Assembly: GCA_020435295.1 (NCBI GenBank)
Contig: JAGQZV010000004.1
Span: forward strand, 1-48,582
Length of the DNA stretch: 48,582 bases
DNA from: Bdellovibrionales bacterium
GTDB lineage: Bacteria; Bdellovibrionota; FAC87; UBA2466; JACKAF01
Reading direction: 5' to 3'
The notes under the pieces were generated by a model that was not told the DNA's origin, made no database searches, and saw only the letters and a program-made list of their open reading frames with translations. Positions 9,208-17,639 of the stretch are shown in pieces. A program made the translations under genes and the position numbers. Each line of letters opens with the position of its first letter. The first letter of the stretch is position 1.

Positions 9208-10119
9208 CTAGCGGGCTCCTGACCTAGACTCAGCAACACCAGCGAGAAGCAGTGTCACCGAAGAGGCCACGTACACCGTGGAGTACGTACCTACCAAGAT
9301 ACCAATGCTTAGCGCGAGTGCGAAGTTTTCGATGTCGCCTTCAGTGAAATAAACAAACCCGAGCACAGAAATCAATGTGGTTAGCGACGTGATAATGGTG
9401 CGCGATAGCGTTTGGTTAATGGCCTTATTCAGCGTAGGGCGCAGGGGCAGAGCTGTACCTCCGAGCTTAAAAAGCTCGCGGACGCGATCATAAATGATGA
9501 TGGTGTCGTTTACGCTATAACCGGCCACCGTCAGCAAAGCCGCGACAGAGGCAATGGTGAATTCGCGGCCGCTAAATACATAGAACCCCGCGATGATAAT
9601 GAGATCGTGAACGAGCGCGATCGTCGCTCCCGGGGCGAAGCGGAAATCAAAACGGAACCAGATGTATATCATGATGAGAATGACAGAATAAAAAAGGGAT
9701 TTGAGTGCCGCCCATTTAAGATCTTGCCCGACCTTTGGGCCAACAACGTCCACTTTTTCAATCTCAACATGATCCTTGCCGACCTTGACAAGGATGCGCT
9801 CGGCGAGCGGGGTGATCTTCGATTCGTCTTCCACGGGGGGGGTTGTGATCATGTATTCGCGCTTTTCTTCCCCGAGCGCGACTACGGACGCATTGGATTG
9901 ACCAATGTCGTTGACGATGGTTCTTACCTCTTCAGCGGTTTTTGGTTCTGTGAATTTAACCTGAACCACGGTTCCACCCGTGAAATCGACGCCAAAGTTG
10001 AAACCCTTGGTGAAGACACCCGCCAAGCAGGCGATAACCGCCAAAGCGGATAAGGCCGTGAAGAATTTGGCTTTGCCGATGAAGTCTATCTGTGTGTCGG
10101 GCTTGATTAGCGTAAACAT
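9208..10119 (-). CDS. secF: Protein translocase subunit SecF
   Basis: This encodes 303 residues of the inner-membrane SecDF accessory complex that uses the proton gradient to help secreted proteins leave SecYEG. Six transmembrane segments are visible. The signature [18 protein letters not shown] follows the first segment, and [17 protein letters not shown] marks the conserved fourth/fifth segment region. It begins eight bases after secD ends. The overlap of its end with the asnS ribosome site indicates coupled translation. Confidence 0.96.
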   Translation of the reverse strand: MFTLIKPDTQIDFIGKAKFFTALSALAVIACLAGVFTKGFNFGVDFTGGTVVQVKFTEPKTAEEVRTIVNDIGQSNASVVALGEEKREYMITTPPVEDESKITPLAERILVKVGKDHVEIEKVDVVGPKVGQDLKWAALKSLFYSVILIMIYIWFRFDFRFAPGATIALVHDLIIIAGFYVFSGREFTIASVAALLTVAGYSVNDTIIIYDRVRELFKLGGTALPLRPTLNKAINQTLSRTIITSLTTLISVLGFVYFTEGDIENFALALSIGILVGTYSTVYVASSVTLLLAGVAESRSGAR

Positions 10120-10127
10120 AGTGTGCC

Positions 10128-11894
10128 TCAGATATTGATGGATTGCCGTCCCTTGGCTACCACGAAGTAATCAAAAAAGACGCGCGTCACAAAGACGGCC
10201 GTAAACATTGAACAAATAATGCCAATCAGCAGCGTTACCGCGAAGCCACGGATGGGACCATATCCAAAACTTAAAAGTATAACCGCGGCGATGATGGTCG
10301 TTAAGTTGCCGTCCAAGATGGCGCTCCACGCGCGGCCATAACCCTCAGCAATGGCAAGGCTTACCCCTTTACCGGCTCGTAGCTCTTCTCGAATGTACTC
10401 AAAGATAATCACGTTGGCGTCTACAGCCATTCCTAAGGTCAGCACCAACCCGGCTAAGCCGGGCAGGGACAACGTGGCTTCAAAGGCTGCCATGATTCCA
10501 AGCACGAAGATTCCGTTTAGCGAAAGGGCTCCGACAGCTACGATGCCCGCTACTCGGTAGTAGATAATGATAAATACGAGCACGGCCATAAAACCGATGA
10601 TAAGTGCGGTCAAGCCCGAGCGAATGGCGTCAGCACCCAGAGAGGGGCCGATGACGCGTTCTTCGAGAAACTGAAGGCGAGCGGGCAAGGCGCCGGATCG
10701 CAAAACCAGTGCCGTGTCCTTAGCGTCGTTGGTGACTTGTTGCGGGTTTCTGGAGCCACCCCCACCCATTTCAATGAGTCCTCGGTCTGTGATGCGAGCG
10801 TTGATCCGGGGGGCAGAGTGGACGTTGTTATCAAGCACAATTGCCATGAAGTGCCCAATGTTGGCACCGGTACCTTCGCCAAACTTATTTGCCGCTCCAG
10901 GGCTGACGGAGAAATTCACGACAGCCTCGTTTTTCTGGTTAAAGCCATAGTAGGCGTCATCCAGTTCATCGCCGGTTAGTATGGGCTTTTTCTCAAGCAA
11001 ATAGGGCGTGTAACTGACCTCTTTGGTGTTGATATCTTCTTCCTTTTTGAATCGTACTTCGCTGTCAGCGGGGATTTTCTTCCCTTCTTCTAAATAGCGA
11101 TTGAGATCGTTGAGGTGTTGGGCAATAGAGTCGGTGGGACCAAACTTAAGTTTCTTGTCTTTAACAAAGCTTGCGACCAATCCCTGCAACTCTTGAAATG
11201 TGGGCTGGCCTCCGGGAACTTCCGGACCACTGATCTCCATTTGGAAAGAGAGTCTTGCGGTGCGAGAGATAATGTCTTTTAAGCGCCCGATCTCGCGCAC
11301 GCCGGGAAACTGAACCAAAATGCGATCGTCTCCGTGGCGCTGGATAATGGGTTCAGCGATACCAAACTCGTCAATACGATTGCGAAGGGTTTCAAGGGAT
11401 TGATCGATAGCACGGGCGCGCACTTCGTTCATGTAAAGCGCGCTCATGCGCAGAGTAGCTTCTTTTTCGCTTTGTCCTTCAAAGTCAATGGTCTGCCCGA
11501 ATTGTCTTCCGATGATTTGATCAATCTTTTCCCATGCAGCATCGCTTGGGTAACTAATCTTAATGTAGGTATCTTGAGAAAGCGAAGTCGTTACGCCTTC
11601 GATTTTTTCTTGGGCGATTATCTCCTCCAGCTGGGATTGCAGCTTCTGAATTGCGCTTTTCTGAACTTCCTCAAAATCAATTCCCAACACTAGGTGGACG
11701 CCACCCCTTAAGTCCAATCCCAAGCGTAGCACCTCAGACGGAAACAAACTGTAGTACCAAGGATCCTCAGCCTGTTTTACGCGGGGAATGGGTTTGCCGG
11801 TTTTAAACTTGATAACCGTCGGGAAAAGTAGATAGGCGGCAAACAGAGTTGTTGCCACTACCAGGAAGATGCGCCAGTTGAGTCTCTTCGTCAT
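10128..11894 (-). CDS. secD: Protein translocase subunit SecD
   Basis: This 588-residue inner-membrane protein has one N-terminal transmembrane segment, a large periplasmic P1 region and five C-terminal segments. Family marks are LGLDLRGGVHLVLG after the first segment, SGALPARLQFLEERVIGPSLG before the second, and LGMAVDANVIIFEYIREEL in the proton-relay region with the conserved Asp. It partners SecF directly downstream and YajC upstream (11-base gap). Length is usual for SecD. Confidence 0.97.
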   Translation of the reverse strand: MTKRLNWRIFLVVATTLFAAYLLFPTVIKFKTGKPIPRVKQAEDPWYYSLFPSEVLRLGLDLRGGVHLVLGIDFEEVQKSAIQKLQSQLEEIIAQEKIEGVTTSLSQDTYIKISYPSDAAWEKIDQIIGRQFGQTIDFEGQSEKEATLRMSALYMNEVRARAIDQSLETLRNRIDEFGIAEPIIQRHGDDRILVQFPGVREIGRLKDIISRTARLSFQMEISGPEVPGGQPTFQELQGLVASFVKDKKLKFGPTDSIAQHLNDLNRYLEEGKKIPADSEVRFKKEEDINTKEVSYTPYLLEKKPILTGDELDDAYYGFNQKNEAVVNFSVSPGAANKFGEGTGANIGHFMAIVLDNNVHSAPRINARITDRGLIEMGGGGSRNPQQVTNDAKDTALVLRSGALPARLQFLEERVIGPSLGADAIRSGLTALIIGFMAVLVFIIIYYRVAGIVAVGALSLNGIFVLGIMAAFEATLSLPGLAGLVLTLGMAVDANVIIFEYIREELRAGKGVSLAIAEGYGRAWSAILDGNLTTIIAAVILLSFGYGPIRGFAVTLLIGIICSMFTAVFVTRVFFDYFVVAKGRQSINI

Positions 11895-11905
11895 GTGTTA
11901 TCCCA

Positions 11906-12271
11906 CTATTTGTTTGGCTTCAGCGAGTTCGCGCTTTCCAGAATCTGGGTGCGCAACATCTTGATGCAAACGTTATTGTCTACTTCAAGCGTTACTAACT
12001 TGTCGCTTAGATTCTTGATCGTGCCCACAATACCCGCGTTGGTGATGACCATTTCGCCCTTTTTGAGTTCTGAAAGAAACTTCTGCTGGGCTTTTTGTTT
12101 CTTCTGTTGAGGGCGGATAATAAGGAAGTAGAGAATGCCGAACATTAGAATCATCGGCACGAACGGACCAAAGCCACCTTGCGGCCCAACCGGAGCGCCA
12201 TCTGCGAGGGCGAAAGGGGCCAAGGCATGCCCGGCAATAATTCCGAAAAGGCTGTGTCGGATTCGATTCAT
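11906..12271 (-). CDS. yajC: Preprotein translocase subunit YajC
   Basis: This encodes 121 residues: a Gly/Pro-rich N-terminal stretch after a first hydrophobic segment, then the YajC transmembrane helix (FVPMILMFGILYFLIIRP). The invariant RPQQKKQK follows, then a cytoplasmic domain starting LKKGEMVITNAGIVGTI. YajC binds SecDF. The first residues (HSLFGIIAGHALAPFALA) resemble a signal peptide, which makes the protein slightly longer at the N-terminus than the usual form. The ATG overlaps the tgt stop by four bases. Confidence 0.94.
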   Translation of the reverse strand: MNRIRHSLFGIIAGHALAPFALADGAPVGPQGGFGPFVPMILMFGILYFLIIRPQQKKQKAQQKFLSELKKGEMVITNAGIVGTIKNLSDKLVTLEVDNNVCIKMLRTQILESANSLKPNK

Positions 12272-13443
12272 TCTTCTCTCTCCAATAACGTGTGGCCGTC
12301 GTCCGCTTCGTCTGTTTGGCTTGCACTTCTGCCATAACCGACTGCAAACTGTGGTTTGAGTCGCCGGTAAAGCTCGACAAAAGTGCCGGCCTTGATGGCG
12401 TCCCGCGCCGTTCGCATAAGGCGATGATAATAATGGACATTATGCAGGGTTGCAAGACGACAACCCAGAATTTCTCGGGTCATAAAAAGGTGGCGTAGGT
12501 AGCCCCGGGAATAGCGGCTGCAGGCCGGGCACGCGCAGTTCTCGTCCACAGGATTTTTGTCTAAAGCGTGAACTTTATTCCGAATATTGAGTAGCCCCGC
12601 GTCGGTGAAAAAACCACCGTTTCTCCCGTTGCGCGTCGGCAGGACGCAATCAAACATATCGACACCGCAGCGAATGGCCTCTAGTAGGTCCAGCGGCGTG
12701 CCGACCCCCATTAAGTAATGGGGGAGGGCGGTGGGGAGACGGGGCGCTAGATCCTCTAGAACCCGAACCATCTCGGTGTGCGGTTCACCCACGGAGAGGC
12801 CGCCAATTGCAATCCCATCAATAGGTAGCGATTGGGTGAGCTCTAAACTGCGCTGCCGTAGCGGGACAGACGTCCCCCCTTGAAGAATTCCGAATATGTT
12901 TTGGGTCGAAAGGCGGGGCACGGCGAGAAAACGCTGGGCCCATGTGTAGCTGCGCTCGACAGCTTTTTCTAGCGCTTGTTCGGTGCTTGGTAACGCCAGA
13001 CACTCGTCGAGCACCATCGCGATGTCGGAGCCTATCACCTGCTGAATCTCAGCCGATTTTTCTGGGGTTAGATCGACCAGATCCCCGTTCAAATGGGAGC
13101 GAAACGTTACGCCGCGATCGTCAAGCTTTTGCATCTTACCTAAGCTAAAAACCTGAAAGCCACCACTGTCGGTCAAAATAGGCCCGTCCCATGCCATAAA
13201 AGGGTGCAGACCGCCAAAGTGTTTAAGGATCTCCAGTCCCGGTCGCAAATAGAGGTGGTACGTGTTGCCAAGGAGGATCTGGGTCCCCCACAGGGGCAGT
13301 TCGGCGGCTTCTACTGTTTTTACCGCGCCGACCGTTCCCACAGGCATAAAGACGGGTGTTTCTACGGTGCCATGGGCTAGATGAAGCCGCCCGGCCCGAG
13401 CAAATTCCTCTCGGGCTAAAATTTCAAACTTTGTGCTTGCCAC
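12268..13443 (-). CDS. tgt: tRNA-guanine transglycosylase
   Basis: This 391-residue cytoplasmic enzyme swaps guanine-34 of GUN-anticodon tRNAs for the queuosine precursor preQ1. The TIM-barrel active site shows DSGGFQVFSL with the catalytic Asp and DMFDCVLPTRNGRNG with the nucleophilic Asp. The zinc site is CACPAC with a following His in LHNVHYY. It starts at GTG (13443), only 15 bases from the divergent Nudix ORF, so the promoters must overlap coding sequence. It heads the tgt-yajC-secD-secF order that is conserved in many bacteria. Confidence 0.96.
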   Translation of the reverse strand: MASTKFEILAREEFARAGRLHLAHGTVETPVFMPVGTVGAVKTVEAAELPLWGTQILLGNTYHLYLRPGLEILKHFGGLHPFMAWDGPILTDSGGFQVFSLGKMQKLDDRGVTFRSHLNGDLVDLTPEKSAEIQQVIGSDIAMVLDECLALPSTEQALEKAVERSYTWAQRFLAVPRLSTQNIFGILQGGTSVPLRQRSLELTQSLPIDGIAIGGLSVGEPHTEMVRVLEDLAPRLPTALPHYLMGVGTPLDLLEAIRCGVDMFDCVLPTRNGRNGGFFTDAGLLNIRNKVHALDKNPVDENCACPACSRYSRGYLRHLFMTREILGCRLATLHNVHYYHRLMRTARDAIKAGTFVELYRRLKPQFAVGYGRSASQTDEADDGHTLLEREE

Positions 13444-13458
13444 TGTGGCAACTCTTGT

Positions 13459-13950
13459 ATGTTAGGATTGGCGAAAACACAATCCAGGGGATTGAAGTTG
13501 GAAATAGTTCCCTACGCGGCAGTAAACGCCGCCATCTTTAACCAAGACCGCAAGATCCTGCTCACCCGGCGCGATCCCGCGATCCGCGAGGGCGGCAAGT
13601 GGTGTTTGCCTGGGGGCCACCTGGACGGTGGGGAGGACTGGGTATCTGCCATCAGGCGCGAGATTTTGGAAGAGACGGGTCTTGTCATAAAAAAGCAGGA
13701 GCTTGCCGGTATTTATTCAGACCCGAGTCTGACCGTTACTGAGTCCCCTTTGCGCCATACTGGGCACTATGCGCAATTCTTGGTTGCCCTATTTATTGTG
13801 ACCGAGTGGCAAGGTGAAGTGAGGCAGACGAAAGAGGTGGATGCTTGGGACTGGTTTGACGCGCAAACCTTACCGGCACCCATGATTAAATCTCACCCCA
13901 TCCGCGTACATGATTCGTTTCAATTTAACGGAACAGTGTTTGTCCGTTAG
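13459..13950 (+). CDS. Nudix hydrolase
   Basis: Up to 163 residues with the Nudix box GGHLDGGEDWVSAIRREILEETGL (Gx5Ex7REUxEExGU, all key residues present) at about residues 52-74. Such enzymes hydrolyse nucleoside diphosphates linked to another group; the substrate cannot be read from the sequence. The size and the WCLPGGHLDGGE start resemble the MTH1/ADP-sugar-type group. The ATG at 13459 has no ribosome site. A TTG at 13498 preceded by AGGGG at 7 bases would give a protein starting MEIVPYAAVNAA and may be the true start. Its last 26 bases overlap the convergent gene at 13925. Confidence 0.88.
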   Translation: MLGLAKTQSRGLKLEIVPYAAVNAAIFNQDRKILLTRRDPAIREGGKWCLPGGHLDGGEDWVSAIRREILEETGLVIKKQELAGIYSDPSLTVTESPLRHTGHYAQFLVALFIVTEWQGEVRQTKEVDAWDWFDAQTLPAPMIKSHPIRVHDSFQFNGTVFVR

Positions 13951-14194
13951 TTTCTGTGTAAGGTCGCAAACATTCGGTGCGAGCCGGATCGCATGGGTCC
14001 CCGTGATTTTCTACGAGATTGGGTTCGCTCTCTTCCGGCACTTCAACCGAAGTACGCTCTTGTTGTTGGCGCAACGGTTCAGAGATCTGATTGTCCAAAT
14101 CCAGTAGGTTTTCGTCCTTAAGGACGTCCGAGTTGGCAAACGCTGGTGCGACCGGATAGAGCAGAAAAACGGCGAGTAGAAGATGTTTCATCAT
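13925..14194 (-). CDS. Small exported protein directly downstream of rnpB
   Basis: I take the ATG at 14194. It opens a good signal peptide (MMKHLLLAVFLLYPVAPAFA) and gives 89 residues. The longer in-frame reading up to 14296 would translate the 3' part of rnpB and is not credible. The mature part is acidic and Gln-rich, with a cysteine pair (DPCDPARTEC). No family is recognised. The start lies 18 bases past the RNase P RNA 3' end. A perfect TATACT lies six bases before the ATG, so the messenger probably begins at or next to the start codon (leaderless). Confidence 0.65.
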   Translation of the reverse strand: MMKHLLLAVFLLYPVAPAFANSDVLKDENLLDLDNQISEPLRQQQERTSVEVPEESEPNLVENHGDPCDPARTECLRPYTETNGQTLFR

Positions 14195-14200
14195 TTCCGT

Positions 14201-14206
14201 AGTATA
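14201..14206 (-). promoter_or_regulatory. -10 box for a probably leaderless transcript
   Basis: TATACT on the minus strand (14206-14201) is followed by ACGGAA and then the ATG at 14194. The expected transcription start falls on the A of that ATG. A weak -35 candidate (TTACGG, 17-base spacer) lies inside the 3' end of rnpB. Confidence 0.45.
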
Positions 14207-14212
14207 AACGAA

Positions 14213-14635
14213 GGAGAGTTTTCCCGTAAGCCGGATTCTGTTTGGGCTTTCAAGAGAGGCTTCGAAAACATCTCTTAAAAAGCCCATGACGGACATTCGT
14301 CTAGACCTGCTGTTGCCGGCAGGTTCAAGCGATCTACCCGGGGACCTCGCGTGGGCCGCGCGGAAGAAAAACTTCCTCCCCTGTTTGATCTTGCACCCCG
14401 TAGAGCTTACCTGATTTCACTACAGCAGCTGGCGGCCATCAAAAGTCGTAACCTGTAGCTTGCCGCCGATCCCTTCTTTGCCAAGGAATGGGATATGGCC
14501 CTGTACTTCCTTTCTGTTGCGCTGGTCCGCAACTCACGTTGGACGGGTGTTACCCGCTACGGTGGCCCGTTGGTGTCCGGACTTTCCTCGAAGGAGCCTT
14601 AAGCATTGCCTCCGCGTCCATCGGGAAAACTCTCC
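14213..14635 (-). ncRNA. rnpB: RNase P RNA, type A
   Basis: This is the catalytic RNA that trims tRNA 5' leaders, about 423 bases. The ends pair perfectly as helix P1: GGAGAGTTTTCCCG at 14635-14622 and CGGGAAAACTCTCC at 14226-14213. In order from the 5' end the conserved blocks are GAGGAAAGTCCGGACACCA, CAACAGAAAG, GGTAAGCTC, GCAAGATCAAACAGG, GGGTAGATCGCTTGA, GACGAATGTCCGTCA and ACAGAATCCGGCTTAC. Together these are diagnostic of bacterial type A RNase P RNA. A good promoter precedes it at 14643-14672. Confidence 0.97.
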
Positions 14636-14642
14636 AGCCCTA

Positions 14643-14672
14643 TAGATAGGAAAAAAGCCTGCCTTTCGTCAA
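14643..14672 (-). promoter_or_regulatory. Sigma70-type promoter of rnpB
   Basis: The minus strand shows TTGACG (14672-14667), an 18-base spacer and TATCTA (14648-14643). The predicted start, about seven bases on, coincides with the first base of helix P1 near 14635. Confidence 0.7.
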
Positions 14673-14780
14673 GTCCTGGCCCCTCTGTGTCGCACGCGGG
14701 CTTTGTAAAGCGTCCTTTTTTTGTGCTTTGAGCTTGACCCTGGGCTAAGACGCCCGCAACGTAGAGGTTTTGTCGCTGGA

Positions 14781-15923
14781 ATGCGAATGGGCAAAATTTT
14801 TGACTTCCCTTACCGGACGGTCGCTGAGATCAATTTACAAGCGCTTGTAAAGAACCTGGTTTCATTGCGTTCTTCGTGCCGCAAAGAAGTAATACCTGTA
14901 GTCAAGGCGGACGCGTACGGGCACGGAATGGTGCCTATCGCGAAGGTCTTGCTCCACCGTGGCTGTTGCGAGGCGCTCGCGGTAGCGACTTTGGAAGAGG
15001 CGATTGAACTGCGAAACCAGTTTAACCGCCGTTTTTCCATTCTCGTTTTAAGCGGCTTTCTGCCGCACCAGGTCGATGCCTACTACCGCTACAACTTGAT
15101 TCCTGTTATTCACAGCTTGCCGCATCTTAAATCACTCCTTCACCGCAGTCAGTTGCCGCCCGTTCACCTCAAACTCGATTCCGGAATGAACCGGCTAGGG
15201 ATTAAACCCAACGAAATGCCAGATGCTATTGAGACGCTAAAGAAGTTGCCCGACAAGCTTGCGGGCTTTGCTACCCATCTTGCAGACAGCGAGGACACGA
15301 AATCTCAATTTATTGACGAGCAGCTTTCTGTTTTTGAACATTGGTGCCAAGAGTTGCGTAGCCGACGCCTTTTGCAAACGGACGCGCGCATTCACTTTGC
15401 CAACACAGGGGCGGTGTTGCGAGGCAAAGCCTCGTTTTCGACAGCGGTACGTCCCGGAATAGCGCTTTACGGGATCTCCCCGAATTCCTCTTTAGAGGCG
15501 GGACAACAGCTAGTTCCAATTCTGCAGTGGAAAACGCGGATCCTGGCGATCAAGGCGCTGCATGAGGGAGATACGGTGGGCTATGGCCGAGCCTATGAAG
15601 CCCATGAGGGCGAGCGCATTGCTTTGGTTTCCGTCGGGTATGCGGACGGGTACCCACGGTTGGCGAGCAACCGCGGGCATGTGCTTATTAACGGTCAGAA
15701 GGCGCCGATTCGAGGGTTGATCTCCATGGACTTGCTTGCCGTTGACGTCACACATGTCGATGGGGCGAGAGAGGCCGGTCTGGTTTGCTTGATTGGGCAG
15801 GATGGAAAACAGAGGGTCAGCGCGTGGGACATTGCGCGCTGGTCAGAGACGATTCCTTATGAAATTTTGTGCGGACTCTCCAAACGGGTGCAAAAGATCT
15901 ACTTTGATTCAGAGGCTACGTAG
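14781..15923 (+). CDS. alr: Alanine racemase
   Basis: This PLP enzyme interconverts L- and D-alanine for peptidoglycan. VVKADAYGHG carries the PLP lysine, GYADGYPR the catalytic tyrosine, and VRPGIALYGISP and ISMDLLAVDVT are family marks. The open frame reaches 14721, but I start at 14781 (MRMGKIFDFPYRTVAEINL), which gives 380 residues, the usual size. The ATG at 14787 is an equal candidate because a GGA sits six bases before it. The end overlaps the convergent phosphatase gene by 25 bp. Many bacteria have SMDM or SMDQ where this reads SMDL; the effect is unknown. Confidence 0.93.
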   Translation: MRMGKIFDFPYRTVAEINLQALVKNLVSLRSSCRKEVIPVVKADAYGHGMVPIAKVLLHRGCCEALAVATLEEAIELRNQFNRRFSILVLSGFLPHQVDAYYRYNLIPVIHSLPHLKSLLHRSQLPPVHLKLDSGMNRLGIKPNEMPDAIETLKKLPDKLAGFATHLADSEDTKSQFIDEQLSVFEHWCQELRSRRLLQTDARIHFANTGAVLRGKASFSTAVRPGIALYGISPNSSLEAGQQLVPILQWKTRILAIKALHEGDTVGYGRAYEAHEGERIALVSVGYADGYPRLASNRGHVLINGQKAPIRGLISMDLLAVDVTHVDGAREAGLVCLIGQDGKQRVSAWDIARWSETIPYEILCGLSKRVQKIYFDSEAT

Positions 15924-17086
15924 AGTGTATTGCCCTCCACCAGCATCTGTATCAGTGTGACGTCGTCTTTGAGCGGCGAAGTCTCCACGAATTTGTCCAC
16001 TCTACCAAGGATCTCATTTTGAACTTCCTGCGGATCGGGAATGGGGTCCGCTCCGGATAGGATGCTTGAGAGCGTTGTCTTTGTAGACTGGCTGCCAAGC
16101 ACCGCTTCTAGTCCGTCAGAGTGCAGCAGCAGCAGATCCGCCGGTTTTAAGGTAATGAAGCTTTCTTTGAAACTAAAATCGTTGGCCTCTCCGAGCGCGG
16201 GATTTGGAGAGGTCGAAAGCGGAGTGGCCTCACCCAGGCGCCAAAGTAAAGGTGTAAGCGAGCCTGCTGACGTGTATTGGAACGTTAGCGAAGTGCGATC
16301 CAATATTCCATAAAATACAGAGAGGGAATTCATTTCCTTTTTGTGAACTTGCTGGATTTCCGTGTTCAGGTGTTGAACGAAGGACTTGGAATCGGGGAAA
16401 AGGTCCTTCATCTCCTCAAGCCGGATCTTTATGAGTACGGTGAGCAGAGCGGCCGCCATTCCGTGGGTTTTGGAGTCCGCGATAAGAAAGCCGTACCGTT
16501 TTTTGTCGCCGAATTCAAAAATGTCATAGTAGTCACCGCCAAAACCGCTCGCTGGCTTGTATTTCGTTACGATCCGGACGCCGGGAATTTTAGGCGTCTT
16601 CTGCGGGAGAAGCGAACGTTGAATGTTTGAAGCAAGCGCTACGTCTTTTTCAAATTGGGTAATCAGCTGCGTAGCTTTCGCCGAGATCTCCTCATACTCT
16701 TCGCGGAGTTTCTCGTATCCCTTTTCGATTTCGATCGAGTGTTTTTGCTGTGCAATTTGTTCTAAGAACTTCTTAAGGGTCAGGCCAAGTTGAATTTCCC
16801 AGATTGGGAGAGACCACATCGCATCGGCGTGAAAGTCCCGGCAGGCTTGGAGAAGGGGCGTATTTTGAAACCACTCGGATCTAAAGATAAGGGCGCACCA
16901 TGTGTCGGGGAAGCGTTGCCGAAGCCGGGACAGCTCCTTTTGCGCACCGGTTTCCGTAGGGTGGTAGACGATCGCGTCTGCGGCGCCTTGTGGCAGACTC
17001 TTGTCACACGAGAACTCTATTCCATTGGAACGTAGTGTTTCCAATAGGTGCTCGTTTGGAGTGATGCCAACAAAAATGAGTCGCAT
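15899..17086 (-). CDS. SpoIIE/RsbU-type serine phosphatase with degenerate receiver-like N-terminus
   Basis: This encodes 395 residues. Residues 1-115 look like a receiver fold (MRLIFVGITPNE, then alternating strands and helices), but the phosphoacceptor position reads IVYHPT with no Asp. A coiled coil follows (QQKHSIEIEKGYEKLREEYEEI). The PP2C-like SpoIIE domain then shows GGDYYD, ADSKTHGMAAAL, SDGLEAV and KDDVTLIQM, so the metal-binding aspartates are kept. Such proteins dephosphorylate anti-sigma-factor antagonists in partner-switching cascades. No RsbV/RsbW-like partner is seen in this window. It lies one base after the LapA-like gene, in the same operon as the HIT gene. Confidence 0.88.
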   Translation of the reverse strand: MRLIFVGITPNEHLLETLRSNGIEFSCDKSLPQGAADAIVYHPTETGAQKELSRLRQRFPDTWCALIFRSEWFQNTPLLQACRDFHADAMWSLPIWEIQLGLTLKKFLEQIAQQKHSIEIEKGYEKLREEYEEISAKATQLITQFEKDVALASNIQRSLLPQKTPKIPGVRIVTKYKPASGFGGDYYDIFEFGDKKRYGFLIADSKTHGMAAALLTVLIKIRLEEMKDLFPDSKSFVQHLNTEIQQVHKKEMNSLSVFYGILDRTSLTFQYTSAGSLTPLLWRLGEATPLSTSPNPALGEANDFSFKESFITLKPADLLLLHSDGLEAVLGSQSTKTTLSSILSGADPIPDPQEVQNEILGRVDKFVETSPLKDDVTLIQMLVEGNTLYVASESK

Positions 17087-17087
17087 A

Positions 17088-17636
17088 TCAGGGTAAATCG
17101 GAGGGAGACTTGATTTCTAGATCAACGCGGGTCAGGTCTTCGTCCTCTTTCTCCTCGTCTTGCGGTTCAAAGGGGGCGTGCGGAGGAGGAGGCACTTGGC
17201 TTAAACCTACGCCAGGGTGGGGCAGCTCTTGCTCTTCCTCATACTCCTCTTCTTTGATGTCGTCCTCAGCGGTGTACCCGTCTCCTGCGAACCCACTTGT
17301 GGGGGCTTCGCTCTGAGTGGATGGGGCTGAAATCGAGTCGCTCAGAACTTCCCTGAAGCTTGTGTTTGTCTTTTGTCCGAGCTCCTCCAGTTTCCGCCGC
17401 AGGCTTTTGTTTTGAAGGTAAAGCACAACGAGCTCCAGAACGCAGAGAATTCCCGCTACTACCATTCCTACGAGTGCACTCGTAAGGATGATAAAACCAA
17501 GAGCGAGCGGGGGGCTTTCATATTGGTTAAAAAAGCGTATCACCATCTCGTCGGGGTTATTCTGAACGAAAATGACGCCGATGTAAGAAAAAACGATAAG
17601 GACTAAGAATAGTGGGATGATCTTTAAGCCTCTCAT
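17088..17636 (-). CDS. LapA-like (DUF1049) membrane protein with acidic tail
   Basis: This encodes 182 residues. Two transmembrane segments (IIPLFLVLIVFSYIGVIFVQNN and LALGFIILTSALVGMVVAGI) are separated by a short loop, which fits the LapA/DUF1049 layout. A coiled coil (LQNKSLRRKLEELGQ) and a long disordered tail very rich in Glu, Asp and Pro follow. In other bacteria LapA-family proteins relate to lipopolysaccharide assembly. The acidic tail of about 100 residues is longer than the minimal family form. It is four bases from the HIT gene stop and almost touches the phosphatase gene start. Confidence 0.8.
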   Translation of the reverse strand: MRGLKIIPLFLVLIVFSYIGVIFVQNNPDEMVIRFFNQYESPPLALGFIILTSALVGMVVAGILCVLELVVLYLQNKSLRRKLEELGQKTNTSFREVLSDSISAPSTQSEAPTSGFAGDGYTAEDDIKEEEYEEEQELPHPGVGLSQVPPPPHAPFEPQDEEKEDEDLTRVDLEIKSPSDLP

Positions 17637-17639
17637 GGT

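Noticed and set aside
14195-14296. N-terminal extension of the small exported gene to 14296
   Set aside because: It would translate the conserved 3' part of RNase P RNA. The signal peptide starts at 14194.
14460-14645. 61-codon plus frame opposite rnpB
   Set aside because: It lies entirely antisense to the structured RNA and has no supporting site.
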